Shown: positions 53,789 to 63,683, counted from the first letter of the stretch. The stretch is 64,000 nt of DNA from Oceanobacillus chungangensis (GCF_003369565.1 NZ_PIOD01000025.1:299721-363720), one strand, 5' to 3'. Translations and numbers: made by a program. Notes: generated from the letters alone by a model not told the origin.

Positions 53789-54076
53789 GTGCAAAAGGAA
53801 ACTACGAACCAGATTCTACTAGCTATAAGAGAGCTTGGTGAAAGTTTAAATCAGACCAATAAAGCGGTTGAAAATCTAAGTGTACAAATGCAAGAAATGA
53901 AGAATGAACTAAGACAAGAGATGCAAGAAATGAAGAATGAATTAAGACAAGGGATGCAGGAAATAAAAGTAGAATTAAAAGAAGATATCAAAAAAGTTGA
54001 TTCAAAGATTACGATTCTATCAAATGAATTATTAGAAACGAAAGCTGATGTATTGCTCTTGAAACAGAATGGCTAG
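53789..54076 (+). CDS. Small coiled-coil protein with 11-residue repeats
   Basis: A 95-residue protein predicted to be helical throughout. MQEMKNELRQE is followed by MQEMKNELRQG and the diverged MQEIKVELKED, three 11-residue repeats encoded by 33-bp tandem units (53888-53986). Such hendecads form right-handed or slightly supercoiled bundles. There are no cysteines and no membrane helix. The GTG at 53789 is chosen because AAAGGAGGG (53775-53783) is an ideal RBS for it and lies after the ATG at 53771. Function unknown; the unit number may vary among strains. Confidence 0.65.
   Translation: MQKETTNQILLAIRELGESLNQTNKAVENLSVQMQEMKNELRQEMQEMKNELRQGMQEIKVELKEDIKKVDSKITILSNELLETKADVLLLKQNG
53888..53986 (+). 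repeat. 33-bp tandem repeat inside the coiled-coil gene
   Basis: Units at 53888-53920 and 53921-53953 differ at only a few bases; a diverged third unit follows at 53954-53986. The 33-bp period keeps the frame. Confidence 0.8.
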
Positions 54077-54553
54077 AGTTTGCCTACTACTAAATCATTG
54101 GTAATATCGTAATACAATTCACAACATTAGCGTAATTACAAGATGATATCAACATACCTCCTTCACTTAAATAATCTACCGGAAATTTTAAGGGATTGAA
54201 AAGAGTGTTACCCTATACCTCGATGCTATGGGTAGTTACTGCTATTCATTTATATAAAAACTCACAAAACACCCCTCAATATAATTTCGAACTTATTTTT
54301 CATTCTTTTAGGATTGAAGTTCCTTAGACAATATTAGCCGATTAAATATATAAAGAGTACCATCTGGAATTGCAACGATATCACTTAATATTCTATGAAG
54401 TTAGATGCTTATTTCAATTCAGACTGAATAACTTGGAGCCATGAGTATGTTCGTTGTACAAATATACCTATTTATAAATGGAAATATCATACTTATTACA
54501 CTTGTGATACAATGCACTAATTATTATTATGGAATAGATAGGAGGAATGTAGG
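54077..54553. other. Intergenic region, nothing recognised
   Basis: About 480 AT-rich bases without a plausible gene. At the right end TGATACAAT (54508-54516) is an extended -10 sequence that probably starts transcription of the next small gene. Confidence 0.4.
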
Positions 54554-54805
54554 TTGACCCAGAAGATGATTGACGATTTGTTAGAGGTTATTACCTTTTG
54601 GTTGGCTGATATTAAGGATATTCAAGCAAACAGTTATCATATTGATGCATTATTCACTGATTTACAATCCCGAGCTGATGATATTCATATAGGTATCACC
54701 GGGTTGGAGAAAGATATTCAACAAATAGATGAGAGACTTGCTAGCATATTGTCCTGTGTTCTTGAAAATAACAATAATAAAAAGATAGCACAAAAAGCGA
54801 TTTAG
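54554..54805 (+). CDS. Small helical protein of unknown function
   Basis: An 83-residue acidic protein, mostly helical, with heptad-like spacing of hydrophobic residues (LLEVITFWLADIKDI, then GITGLEKDIQQIDERLASIL). A polar tail NNNNKK ends it. The TTG start has a strong RBS (AGGAGG, 54540-54545) eight bases upstream. I do not recognise the family. A T-rich region follows (TTATTTTTTTTG at about 54830). It lies between hemAT and motA and may or may not relate to motility. Confidence 0.6.
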   Translation: MTQKMIDDLLEVITFWLADIKDIQANSYHIDALFTDLQSRADDIHIGITGLEKDIQQIDERLASILSCVLENNNNKKIAQKAI

Positions 54806-55179
54806 TTAAAGTTTGCAATAGCAGGCTTATTTTTTTTGCTGCGAAAATGAATGGGAGCGTTGATGAAATATATGGGTCCTGCTAAGCAATCCTCATGCAG
54901 ATACCCTCAAATATAATCTAGCTTCCAACCCATATCCTCTCTCCATTCCTCTCATCCTTTAATAAATATCCCTTATAACATCCTAATTCTTCATAATCAT
55001 GTATTCGATTCCATTTCATTTAACATAAAATCTTAATAAAATTCTCTTTATATATTTGTAAACGAACCGATAGATTAAATAGAACAACACTATGTTAATT
55101 TGGTTAACTACATAAGTGAAATCCGGTGTAAACAAAGATTTTATCAATCTAAGTTGTCACTTAACTTTAGGAGGAAAAA
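54806..55179. other. Upstream region of motA
   Basis: ACCGATAG at 55066-55073 resembles the -10 box of sigma-D motility promoters (GCCGATAT), but no TAAA lies at the needed spacing. TAACTTTAGGAGG at the end is the motA RBS. No gene was recognised in 54830-55170. Confidence 0.4.
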
Positions 55180-55965
55180 ATGGATATATCATCTTTGATT
55201 GGGTTAATTCTAGGTATTGTCGCTATCGGGGTTGGGATGGTACTAAAGGGTGTTAGCATCACGGCATTAATTAATCCAGCAGCATTATTAATTATTATTT
55301 TAGGAACAATTGCAGCAGTTGTCATTGCATTCCCTACGAGTACTTTGAAAAAAGTCCCGAACTATTTCAAAATTATATTTACGAAGCAGAAAATAACGGA
55401 TTCGGAAGCGTTGATTCTCATGTTCACCGACTGGGCAGATCAAACGCGTAGAGAAGGGATATTATCTTTAGAAACACAATTAAATGAAGTAGAAGATCCG
55501 TTTCTCATCTCGGGATTACAGTTAGCAATCGATGGACAAACACCAGAATTTATTCGAGAGGTAATGCTTGAGAAGATTGATGCCATGGAAGCACGACATG
55601 AGGTAGGGGCATCTGTTTTTACACAAGCGGGAACATATGCCCCCACACTTGGTGTACTTGGTGCGGTTATCGGCTTAATTGCGGCATTAGGGGATATGTC
55701 AGATATGAATGCGCTAGGAGCTGCAATTTCCGCAGCATTCGTTGCAACATTACTTGGAATTTTTACTGGGTATGTTCTATGGCATCCATTTGCAAATAAA
55801 CTTAGAGAAAAATCAAAACAGGAAGTTTTACAAATGGAAATTATGGTAGAAGGGATTCTCTCAATAACGACTGGTGATTCCGCGATGATGGTACGTGAGA
55901 AACTTGGATCATTATTAACAACAAAAGAACAGGCGGAAATGAAACAGAGGGATAGCGATGCGTAG
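55180..55965 (+). CDS. motA: Flagellar motor stator protein MotA
   Basis: A 261-residue membrane protein with four helices (about residues 2-22, 30-50, 148-170 and 180-200). The stator motifs VGASVFTQAGTYAPTLGVLGAVIGLI near 142-167 (in parts: AGTYAPTLGVLG, AVIGLI) and AISAAFVATLLGIFTGYVLWHPF are conserved. The cytoplasmic loop at about 55-140 contacts the rotor protein FliG. MotA and MotB form the ion channel that drives rotation. Whether protons or sodium are used cannot be decided here. The stop overlaps motB by eight bases. Confidence 0.92.
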   Translation: MDISSLIGLILGIVAIGVGMVLKGVSITALINPAALLIIILGTIAAVVIAFPTSTLKKVPNYFKIIFTKQKITDSEALILMFTDWADQTRREGILSLETQLNEVEDPFLISGLQLAIDGQTPEFIREVMLEKIDAMEARHEVGASVFTQAGTYAPTLGVLGAVIGLIAALGDMSDMNALGAAISAAFVATLLGIFTGYVLWHPFANKLREKSKQEVLQMEIMVEGILSITTGDSAMMVREKLGSLLTTKEQAEMKQRDSDA

Positions 55966-56761
55966 AAATAAAAAGAAAAAAGGAAGCCATATTGATGAAT
56001 CGTGGTTACTCCCATATTCTGATCTATTAACATTACTCGTTGCATTATTCATTGTCTTATTTGCGATGAGTGATGTTAATGCAGCCAAATATAAAGAACT
56101 TGCGGGAATATTCCGTAATGAATTTTCTTCAGGTGGTGGTAGTGGAATACTTGAACAAAATAATGATCCCATTTCTCCAAATCCTCCTGAACAACAGCAA
56201 GAAGAGGAAAATGAAGAAGACGAATCGAAAATTGAAGAAGAACTGGAGTCGAAAACTGAAGAAGAGCGTAAGAGTGAGGAAGAGCTTCAGCATTTAAAAG
56301 CACTTCAAGAAGAAGTGAATCGGTATATCACGACGAATAGTCTGACTGAGAATTTAAGCACGAAATTAACCGATGAAGGTCTACTTGTCACAATTGTCAA
56401 TGAAGTCTTTTTTGACCCGGGAAGTGCAGAAGTTAAGGAACAAGGAGCGGGAATCGCGAGAGAGGTATCGAATGTACTTGTTACAAAACCACCACATCAA
56501 ATTGTAATTAGTGGACATGCGGATGATGTACCCATGAATAATGAAGAATATGGCTCAAACTGGGAATTGAGTGTTGCTCGGTCTGTTAATTTTATGCGGC
56601 TAGTGCTAGAAAATGAGAATCTAGATCCAACGCTATTCAGTGCAAAAGGATTCGGGGAATTTAAGCCAATTGTGCCAAATACGAGTGCGGAAAATCGGGC
56701 AAAGAACCGCCGAGTAGAAGTACTTATTCTCCCAAATCATGAAATAAATACTGGAGAATAA
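55958..56761 (+). CDS. motB: Flagellar motor stator protein MotB
   Basis: A 267-residue protein with one N-terminal helix: DESWLLPYSDLLTLLVALF holds the ion-binding aspartate at D22. A long Glu/Lys-rich linker covers about 70-110. The OmpA-like peptidoglycan-binding domain is at about 135-260 with VISGHADDVPM, NWELSVARSVNFMRLV and SAENRAKNRRVEVLI. It anchors the stator to the wall. The acidic linker is longer than in many MotB proteins, which may suit high salt. Its start overlaps motA. Confidence 0.93.
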   Translation: MRRNKKKKGSHIDESWLLPYSDLLTLLVALFIVLFAMSDVNAAKYKELAGIFRNEFSSGGGSGILEQNNDPISPNPPEQQQEEENEEDESKIEEELESKTEEERKSEEELQHLKALQEEVNRYITTNSLTENLSTKLTDEGLLVTIVNEVFFDPGSAEVKEQGAGIAREVSNVLVTKPPHQIVISGHADDVPMNNEEYGSNWELSVARSVNFMRLVLENENLDPTLFSAKGFGEFKPIVPNTSAENRAKNRRVEVLILPNHEINTGE

Positions 56762-56818
56762 CCCCTTCCTTTCAATAAACAAAACTGCAAGAATTGAACA
56801 TTAAGGAGTTAAGACGAA

Positions 56819-58513
56819 ATGAAAAAACGGTTTAAAATAAAAAATATTAGAGCAAGAATGACACTAGGATTCTCAGTAATTATTGGGTTGTTTATCTTAT
56901 TTGCCATTTATAATTTTTTCTCTATATATAAAACGAATGAAGCTACTAGGGAAATTATAAATTATCAAATGGAATTGCTAATTGTAGACCAAGAACTGGT
57001 ATCAAACATGGCACAACGTGAAGGCTATTTACGTGGATTCTTATTGTATGGTGACACAGGAATGAGAGATAGATTTAAGGACTCAATCGAAGAAACAATT
57101 GCATTAGAAAACAGATTACTGGAATTAAATGATACGGAAGCAACAAGAGTCCTTATCGATAAGAAGATCGTTTGGGGAACGTTAACAGATGAAGTGTTTG
57201 AAACATACGACAACGGAAATGAAGAAGAAGCAAACCGAATAATGAATTCGGAAGTAATACCACTTTCAGAAGAGATAATGACAGAATTCCAAGAAGCAAC
57301 CAATAATAGAGAAGATCTTATTCAAGCTGGAGGAAAGAGAATTATTGAAAATGGAAATACAACGTTCTTTATTAGTTTAATTGTCGGCGGACTTATTTTA
57401 ATATTTGGTATTGCAAGTGCAGTACTTACTTCACGTAGTATTACAAAGCCGATCAAATCATTGATGGACCGGATGAACTTAGTTGCAAAAGGAGATCTAA
57501 GTGGAGAGTTGCTAGAGGTTAGATCAGCAGACGAAGTAGCACAGTTAACAGTAGCTACTAACGAAATGGTATTGAATAACAGAGATCTACTATCAAAAAT
57601 TAGTACCGTTTCAGAGACCGTTTCAAGCGAGGGTGAAGAATTGACAAGTGCCGCGAATGAAGTGAAAGCGGGATCAGACCAAATTGCAGTCACGATGCAG
57701 GAGTTGGCAACAGGTTCAGAAACACAGGCGAACAGTGCTAGTGACCTTGCTGCAATCATGGTAAACTTTACTGAAAAAGTTTCTGAAGCGAATGAAAGAG
57801 GACAAACGATTCATGAGTATTCCACTAAAGTATTGGAAATGACAAATGAAGGACGAAGCTTAATGGAAGGCTCACAAAAACAAATGGGAAGTATTGATCA
57901 GCTTGTGAAGGACGCGGTACAGAATGTCCGAGGATTAGATGAGCAGTCACAGGAGATTTCTAAATTAGTTTCTGTCATTCAAGAAATTGCTGATCAAACA
58001 AATTTATTAGCGTTAAATGCGGCAATTGAAGCAGCTAGAGCGGGCGAGCATGGAAAAGGTTTTGCAGTAGTTGCTGATGAAGTGCGTAAATTGGCTGAAC
58101 AAGTATCGGTTTCTGTAACAGATATAACTGGTATCGTGACAGCAATCCAAAACGAAGCAAGTAAAATTGCAGGGTCTTTACGTGGAGGATATGAAGAGGT
58201 TGAGCAAGGAACGAAACAAATTCAAACAACAGGTACAATGTTAAATGAAATCGGTGAGTCAGTGACTAAAATGGTGCAGGACATTACTGCTGTATCGGGT
58301 AATTTGTACGAAATCGTAGAGAATACTCAAGAAATGAACAGTTCCATTGAAGAAATAGCCTCGGTTTCTGAAGAAGCGGCTGCTGGTGTCGAGGAAATAG
58401 CTGCCTCGACTGAACAAACGAGCAGTTCAATGGATGAAGTAGCCGCAACCTCTGTACAGCTTTCAAAGGCGGCAGAAGAGTTGGAAGGATTAGTAAAACA
58501 GTTTAAGTTATAG
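56819..58513 (+). CDS. Transmembrane methyl-accepting chemotaxis protein
   Basis: A 564-residue chemoreceptor. Helix 1 is at about residues 15-34, helix 2 at about 180-203; the roughly 145-residue external domain between them looks like a four-helix bundle ([39 protein letters not shown]). A HAMP domain follows at about 205-258. The signalling tip is [20 protein letters not shown] near 382-401. The external domain is of the CHASE3/4HB type. Ligand unknown. It follows motB by 57 bases and may be cotranscribed with motAB. Confidence 0.92.
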   Translation: MKKRFKIKNIRARMTLGFSVIIGLFILFAIYNFFSIYKTNEATREIINYQMELLIVDQELVSNMAQREGYLRGFLLYGDTGMRDRFKDSIEETIALENRLLELNDTEATRVLIDKKIVWGTLTDEVFETYDNGNEEEANRIMNSEVIPLSEEIMTEFQEATNNREDLIQAGGKRIIENGNTTFFISLIVGGLILIFGIASAVLTSRSITKPIKSLMDRMNLVAKGDLSGELLEVRSADEVAQLTVATNEMVLNNRDLLSKISTVSETVSSEGEELTSAANEVKAGSDQIAVTMQELATGSETQANSASDLAAIMVNFTEKVSEANERGQTIHEYSTKVLEMTNEGRSLMEGSQKQMGSIDQLVKDAVQNVRGLDEQSQEISKLVSVIQEIADQTNLLALNAAIEAARAGEHGKGFAVVADEVRKLAEQVSVSVTDITGIVTAIQNEASKIAGSLRGGYEEVEQGTKQIQTTGTMLNEIGESVTKMVQDITAVSGNLYEIVENTQEMNSSIEEIASVSEEAAAGVEEIAASTEQTSSSMDEVAATSVQLSKAAEELEGLVKQFKL

Positions 58514-58550
58514 ATTTCATTTGAACGAATGATTGAGATAAAGTGAGATT

Positions 58551-58577
58551 AAGTTTGTGGCAAAATGTCACAAACTT
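58551..58577 (+). terminator. Hairpin after the chemoreceptor gene
   Basis: AAGTTTGTG (58551-58559) pairs with CACAAACTT (58569-58577). No T run follows, so termination is uncertain. Confidence 0.5.
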
Positions 58578-58661
58578 ATCTGCATTTAGCATTATTTTAC
58601 ATGTTAAATCGTCAATTATGGTTCCATTTATAAAAATTAACATTGATAGGAGATTTCCCAA

Positions 58662-59123
58662 ATGACGATAACAACAAATGAACGAAATCGATATATTACG
58701 AATCTACTAAATGAAATGCATCATTCCTTGCAATCGATTATCCCATTAGATCATGAGCTTTCTAAGCCAAGCTTACAGGAGCATACATTGAAGCTTACTT
58801 TTGGTGTGCTTATTGGTATTACGGGGGACATAAGAGGCAAATTAATTTTTTCCGGGAATCAATCTGTATTTGGTTCGATTGCGGAATCAATGTATGGCAT
58901 GGCAATAGAGGGTGAGATGCTAACGTCATTTAGTGGTGAACTTGGAAATATGATTGCAGGTAATCTGGCGACAAACATCGTAAAATACGAGCTTAGAACA
59001 GATATTACTGCACCAACAACCATAGAAGGTAATACCACCCTTTCTGGCTATGATAAAGCAATACTGCTTACTGCATCTTTTGGTGGAGCAGATAATTTAG
59101 AAATCTATTTGATACTAGATTAA
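58662..59123 (+). CDS. cheX: CheX-like CheY-P phosphatase
   Basis: A 153-residue protein of the CheC/CheX/FliY family. The catalytic helix motif is SGELGNMIAGNLATNI near residues 90-105, with the Glu and Asn spaced as in CheX. GVLIGITGDIRGKLIFSG near 49-66 forms the first beta hairpin. CheX removes phosphate from CheY-P, resetting the chemotaxis signal. ATAGGAG precedes the ATG. Its place beside cheA and cheW, without cheY, implies that it acts on a CheY encoded elsewhere. Confidence 0.85.
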   Translation: MTITTNERNRYITNLLNEMHHSLQSIIPLDHELSKPSLQEHTLKLTFGVLIGITGDIRGKLIFSGNQSVFGSIAESMYGMAIEGEMLTSFSGELGNMIAGNLATNIVKYELRTDITAPTTIEGNTTLSGYDKAILLTASFGGADNLEIYLILD

Positions 59124-59281
59124 TAAACTCATAGGATTAAAAAAATATTCTTTATTTTAGTGAAACCCTTCATTTGCGAGAATTTTTCTCCGATAATGGA
59201 AATAGGTAATTATTACTAGTATAATCATATATAGAGGTGTGTTTTGTTAGATAAGCTGGAGTAAGTAAAGCTATTTTTTTG

Positions 59282-59295
59282 ATATATATATATAT
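59282..59295. repeat. AT dinucleotide run upstream of cheA
   Basis: Seven AT units lie about 60 bases before the cheA start, preceded by a seven-T run at about 59273-59280. Upstream at 59189-59196, TCCGATAA resembles a sigma-D -10 box without a matching -35. Confidence 0.6.
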
Positions 59296-59355
59296 GAATA
59301 ATACATAAATATACAAAAGCTGATCGGATTAACCATATGAGAAAGGAAGTAATAC

Positions 59356-61362
59356 ATGGAGACGGATCAATATTTAGAAGTGTTTTTGGATGAAAGTCGC
59401 GAACATCTACAAGCTGTGAATGATAATATTTTAGAATTAGAAAAGAAACCGGATGACCTCAATCTTGTGAACGAAATCTTTCGTTCTGCTCATACACTTA
59501 AAGGAATGTCGGCAACAATGGGATATGAGGATATTGCTTCATTGACACATAAGATGGAAAATGTATTGGATCAAATCCGTAATAATAAACTAACGGTTAC
59601 GACAGAAGTAATTGATATTATCTTCCAAGCAATTGAGTATTTGGAAGATATGGTAGATGCAATTAGTGAGGGAAAAGATGGAAAGAAGGATGTATCGACG
59701 CTTGTACATCGTTTAGAATTAGTTGAAAAGGGGGAAACAATCAGTGCTTCAGATGCAGCTTTGGAAGTTGCGAGTACAATTGAGCCTCAGGAAGCATTGC
59801 AATTAGAGTTGGATGAGTTTCAAATGACGATTATCGAACAAGCTAAAGAGCAAAATGTGTTTGGTTATCAGCTTACTGTTCGCTTATCACAGGATAGTAT
59901 CTTAAAGGGTGCACGTGCCTTCATGGTATTTGAGGCATTGGAGAAGACTGGTGAGATTGTCAAGACTTCCCCTGCTGTGGAAGAAATAGAAGAAGGAGAC
60001 TTCGACCAGGAGTTCACCCTTATTTTCTTATCTAAGGAAACAGCAGAAGCGATTAAGACTCCACTTTATAAAATATCTGAAGTGGAAAATGTATCCATAA
60101 GCACGCTTATTTTTGAACAGAAAGAGCAAGTACAAGAAAAAGCTGCTGAAGCAACGAATGAATTGAGCCCACAACCAGAAAAGGCATCTATAGAGAGTAA
60201 AAGTAATCATGCAACTAAAACGATCCGGGTAAATCTAGAACGAATTGATGACCTCTTAAACTTGTTTGAAGAAGTGGTAATTGATCGCAGTAGATTAGAA
60301 GTGATATCGGAAGGTATCAATAATCCGGATTTACTGGAAACTGTAGAACATATGGGGCGTGTATCATCTGATATGCAAAGCTTGATCCTGGCAATGCGAA
60401 TGGTGCAAATCGAGCAAGTATTCAACCGCTTCCCAAGGATGATTAGGGGATTGGCTAGAGATCTTGATAAGAAAATAAACTTGGAGATTATTGGAGCGGA
60501 AACAGAACTCGATCGAACGGTAATCGACGAGATTGGTGATCCATTAGTACATTTGATACGTAATTCAGTGGATCATGGTATTGAGATGCCAGAAGAAAGA
60601 AAGCGAGCTGGAAAGCCTGAGGAAGGGAAGATTATTCTACGAGCATTTCATAGTGGAAATCATGTCTTTATTGAAATTGAAGATGATGGTGCAGGAATCA
60701 ATCGAAATAAAGTAGAAGCAAAGGCAATTGAAAAAGGGATTATCACTGCGGAACATGCTGAGACATTATCCGATGATGAAGTTGCACAGCTTATTTTATC
60801 TTCTGGATTTAGTACGGCAGACCATATTTCTAATATATCTGGTCGAGGCGTTGGACTTGATGTTGTAAAAAGTAAAATCGAATCCCTAAGTGGTCAAATT
60901 AGCATTGAGACAGAAGAAGGAAAGGGCAGTATCTTCTCGATTCAATTGCCACTAACCCTTTCTATCATTTCGACTTTACTTGTGAAAGTAGAACAAGAGA
61001 CATATGCAATTCCACTTTCTTCGATTATTGAAACGGTACTGCTGGAAGAATCAGAGATTATGACAGCTCATGGTCAGAAGGTAATGGACTTTAGAGGACA
61101 TGTCATTCCGCTTGTATCACTGTCGGAAGTATTCCAGGTCCCATCTGTGGAAAAAAATAAATCGAAACATGAAGCAATTGTTATCGTTAAAAAAGGCGAA
61201 AAACTAACAGGGCTAATTGTTGATAGCTTCCTCGGTCAAAAAGAGGTCGTATTGAAATCACTAGGTTTTTATTTACGTGATGTCTTTGCAATATCAGGCG
61301 CAACTATTTTAGGTGATGGTGAGGTTGCGTTAATTATTGATCCGAATGCATTGATAAAATAA
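59356..61362 (+). CDS. cheA: Chemotaxis histidine kinase CheA
   Basis: A 668-residue hybrid of P1 to P5 domains. The phosphorylated histidine is H46 in FRSAHTLKGMSATMG (P1). A P2-type domain lies at about 150-250, the dimerisation helices near 290-360 (NLERIDDLLNLFEEVVID), and the ATP site near 390-530 with LIRNSVDHGIEMPEERK, DDGAGINRNK and GRGVGLDVVK. The CheW-like P5 is at about 535-665. It phosphorylates CheY from receptor input. GAAAGGAAG precedes the ATG. cheW follows after 19 bases. Confidence 0.95.
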   Translation: METDQYLEVFLDESREHLQAVNDNILELEKKPDDLNLVNEIFRSAHTLKGMSATMGYEDIASLTHKMENVLDQIRNNKLTVTTEVIDIIFQAIEYLEDMVDAISEGKDGKKDVSTLVHRLELVEKGETISASDAALEVASTIEPQEALQLELDEFQMTIIEQAKEQNVFGYQLTVRLSQDSILKGARAFMVFEALEKTGEIVKTSPAVEEIEEGDFDQEFTLIFLSKETAEAIKTPLYKISEVENVSISTLIFEQKEQVQEKAAEATNELSPQPEKASIESKSNHATKTIRVNLERIDDLLNLFEEVVIDRSRLEVISEGINNPDLLETVEHMGRVSSDMQSLILAMRMVQIEQVFNRFPRMIRGLARDLDKKINLEIIGAETELDRTVIDEIGDPLVHLIRNSVDHGIEMPEERKRAGKPEEGKIILRAFHSGNHVFIEIEDDGAGINRNKVEAKAIEKGIITAEHAETLSDDEVAQLILSSGFSTADHISNISGRGVGLDVVKSKIESLSGQISIETEEGKGSIFSIQLPLTLSIISTLLVKVEQETYAIPLSSIIETVLLEESEIMTAHGQKVMDFRGHVIPLVSLSEVFQVPSVEKNKSKHEAIVIVKKGEKLTGLIVDSFLGQKEVVLKSLGFYLRDVFAISGATILGDGEVALIIDPNALIK

Positions 61363-61381
61363 GAGAACGGAGGCTTCAGAG

Positions 61382-61843
61382 ATGGCAGAAGTAAATAAAT
61401 ATATTTTATTTAAGCTAAAGAATCAGACGTTTGGCGTTGAGGTTTCGCAGGTAATTTCCATTGAAAGATTACAGGAAATTACTGAAGTCCCGCGAACATC
61501 TGAATTTATAAAAGGTGTTACCTATATTCGCGAGAAAACAACGCCCGTGATTGACTTGAAAGAAAGATTATTGATGGACGAAGCAAAATCAACTGATGAT
61601 ACTCGTATTTTAGTAGTAAATATTAATTCGATGCAAATTGGATTAATTGTTGATGCTGCAACTGAGGTAAAGGATATCGATCAATCTGTCATTGATCCAG
61701 CACCAGAACTTATCGGTGGTGTGAAAGAAACCTTTATTAAAGGGGTAGCTAGATTAGAAAGTGGATTATTGATTTTGCTAGAATTAGAGAGTATTATCGA
61801 TCCAAATGAAACGAATGAATTATTAGAAGTAGTTGCCGAATAG
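61382..61843 (+). CDS. cheW: Chemotaxis coupling protein CheW
   Basis: A 153-residue SH3-like coupling protein linking receptors to CheA. FGVEVSQVISIERLQEITEVPRTSEFIKGVTYIREKTTPVIDLKERL is seen across residues 17-63 (key parts: FGVEVSQV, VPRTSEFIKGV, PVIDLKERL). AEVKDIDQSVIDPAPEL lies near 98-115. AACGGAGG precedes the ATG. It is last in the cheA-cheW unit and is followed by a strong terminator. Confidence 0.94.
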   Translation: MAEVNKYILFKLKNQTFGVEVSQVISIERLQEITEVPRTSEFIKGVTYIREKTTPVIDLKERLLMDEAKSTDDTRILVVNINSMQIGLIVDAATEVKDIDQSVIDPAPELIGGVKETFIKGVARLESGLLILLELESIIDPNETNELLEVVAE

Positions 61844-61882
61844 CAAAGATTTCTGCCTGTAACTTAATGGAATATAGCGTTA

Positions 61883-61920
61883 GAAAAAATCACATGTTTT
61901 CGGATATGTGGTTTTTTCTC
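61883..61920 (+). terminator. Rho-independent terminator of cheA-cheW
   Basis: GAAAAAATCACAT (61883-61895) pairs with ATGTGGTTTTTTC (61906-61918), with G-U pairs, ending in a T run. Confidence 0.88.
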
Positions 61921-62513
61921 TTATGCTATTATTAAGTGCGATGTTGATTTCCTCTTGAATAGCTCTTTTTATAGTTCGTATTCTTGTAAGAAGAAAGCTT
62001 TGATAGAATAAATTCTATTAGATAATGTTGCTTCACCTTCAAAGAGTCTTCTGCTTTTCTCTCCAATCGTTTCGTAAGGTTTTCTGCTATTGATATTAAG
62101 AGATAACTAACTGGAGATGGAAATTGCTCACGGGCTAGTCGCTCCAAAAATACACTACGCTTTCCGCTGGGGGCTGGTGAGCCTTCTTGTGCTGATGCAA
62201 TTCGAAGTCTCACCTAGGCCCTTCCTCCCGCAGGAGTCTTCGTGTATTTTCTCCGCTGGAGTGGTGTTAGAAAAATTACTATCTTTCTATAAAATGAGAT
62301 AGCACTTCCCCTCACACATAGCTTTATCGTAAACATCGAAATAGCGGTTGTTCAACCGATTTATTATATATTGTTCAGGGAAATAATATTGGGCGAAATA
62401 TTATTGATTCTAAAGCTACATTCATTTAGAATAGCTAAGTATGACGTTAAGAGACCGTGTCTTTTCTAATCGGAATAATTAGTAGAACTTAAGGTAAAAG
62501 AGAGATGATGTAA
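61921..62513. other. Intergenic region with repeat copy C
   Basis: It carries a complete dispersed repeat and no recognised gene. A 93-codon minus-strand frame (61932-62213) runs through the repeat and is rejected. The region just before the MFS gene has AAAAGAGAGATGATGTAA as RBS area. Confidence 0.5.
62093..62262 (+). repeat. Dispersed palindromic repeat, copy C
   Basis: Left end ATTGATATTAAGAG (62091-62104), then GGGCTAGTCGCTCC (62132-62145), AAAAATACACTACGC, GGGGGCTGGTGAGCC, ATTCGAAGTCTCACC, CTCCCGCAGGAGTC and GTGTATTTTCTCCGCTGG. It is the copy nearest in sequence to A and D. Confidence 0.8.
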
Positions 62514-63683
62514 ATGCCAAAGCAAATTTGGCTATTGGTAATAGCAACAACGATTAATGTAACGGGTGGCTCTTTTCTATGGCCATTGAATACTATTTAT
62601 ATGCATAATGAGCTTGGCAGAAGTTTAGCTTTTGCTGGGTTCATTTTAATGTTTAATACGGCTGCAAATATTGCTGGAAATTTGCTAGGTGGCGCTTTGT
62701 TTGATCGGTATAGTGCGTATAAGACAATATTATATGGGACTCTATTAGCGACACTTGCAACAATCGGTATTTCACTTTTCCATAGTGTAGTGCCATATAC
62801 TATCTTTCTTATATTAATTGGATTTGGTAATGGGATTACGTGGCCAGTAATTATGGCAATGGCTGGTTCGGTTTGGCCAGAAGGTGGTCGACGCGCTTTT
62901 AATGCAATATATGTTGCTCAAAATCTAGGTGTTGCCCTCGGTGCGACGTTAGGAGGATATATTGCTAGTATTTCATTCGATTATATATTCTGGGCGAATG
63001 CACTATTATTTATCGTCTTTTTCTTCATCGTTTTATTTAAATTTAAAGAAATGGATCAATTACAAAACCCACAAATGCATACTTCGGTTATCAAACAAAG
63101 TGGAAAAATTAAAGATAAGAGTGCATTCTATTCCTTGTTGATCCTATGTAGTGGTTTTCTGATTACGTGGGTAGCTTATAGTCAGTGGCAATCCACGATA
63201 GCGTCCCATACACAGGACATTGGAATTCCGCTTGAACAATATAGCTCTCTCTGGGCGATAAATGGTTTTCTTATCGTTTTTGCTCAACCTTTGGTAAAAT
63301 GGATAACAGGGAAGATTACTTCTCCAAGGATTCACATTTACATTGGGATCGCAATTATGATTGTGTCCTACGTGATTGCCATGTTTGCAGCTGATTTCAC
63401 GATGTTTGCAACCGCAATGGTGATATTAACGATGGGAGAAGTATTGATGTGGCCGGCATTTCCAACACTGGCAAATGATCTGGCACCAAAGGGAAGAAAA
63501 GGATTTTACCAAGGTCTAGTGAACAGTATTGGTGCTACAGGAAGAATGATTGGTCCTGTAGTCGGTGGGTTTATTGTCGATATGTATAATATTGAGCTCT
63601 TATTTTATATTTTAATCGCAATTTTATTTATCCCATTTGTGACAACAAAGCTTTATGATCGAACAGTGAACGTAGAAAAATAA
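62514..63683 (+). CDS. MFS transporter
   Basis: A 389-residue 12-helix major facilitator protein. The loop between helices 2 and 3 is GGALFDRYSAYKTIL near residues 62-76, the MFS motif A area, and the second half repeats it less clearly. LAPKGRKGFYQGLVNSIGATGRMIGPVVGGFIVD near 325-358 (key parts: GRKGFYQGLV, GRMIGPVVGG) is the usual late motif of drug/sugar efflux members. Substrate unknown. AGAGAGATG precedes the start. The Cof-type gene begins 20 bases later and is probably in the same transcript. Confidence 0.88.
   Translation: MPKQIWLLVIATTINVTGGSFLWPLNTIYMHNELGRSLAFAGFILMFNTAANIAGNLLGGALFDRYSAYKTILYGTLLATLATIGISLFHSVVPYTIFLILIGFGNGITWPVIMAMAGSVWPEGGRRAFNAIYVAQNLGVALGATLGGYIASISFDYIFWANALLFIVFFFIVLFKFKEMDQLQNPQMHTSVIKQSGKIKDKSAFYSLLILCSGFLITWVAYSQWQSTIASHTQDIGIPLEQYSSLWAINGFLIVFAQPLVKWITGKITSPRIHIYIGIAIMIVSYVIAMFAADFTMFATAMVILTMGEVLMWPAFPTLANDLAPKGRKGFYQGLVNSIGATGRMIGPVVGGFIVDMYNIELLFYILIAILFIPFVTTKLYDRTVNVEK

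Noticed and set aside
55047-55073. Sigma-D promoter of motA
   Set aside because: Only the CCGATA part of the -10 box fits; no TAAA box lies at about 15 bases, so it is not listed as a promoter.
61932-62213. 93-codon minus-strand frame
   Set aside because: About a third of it is repeat copy C and it has no RBS or known family.
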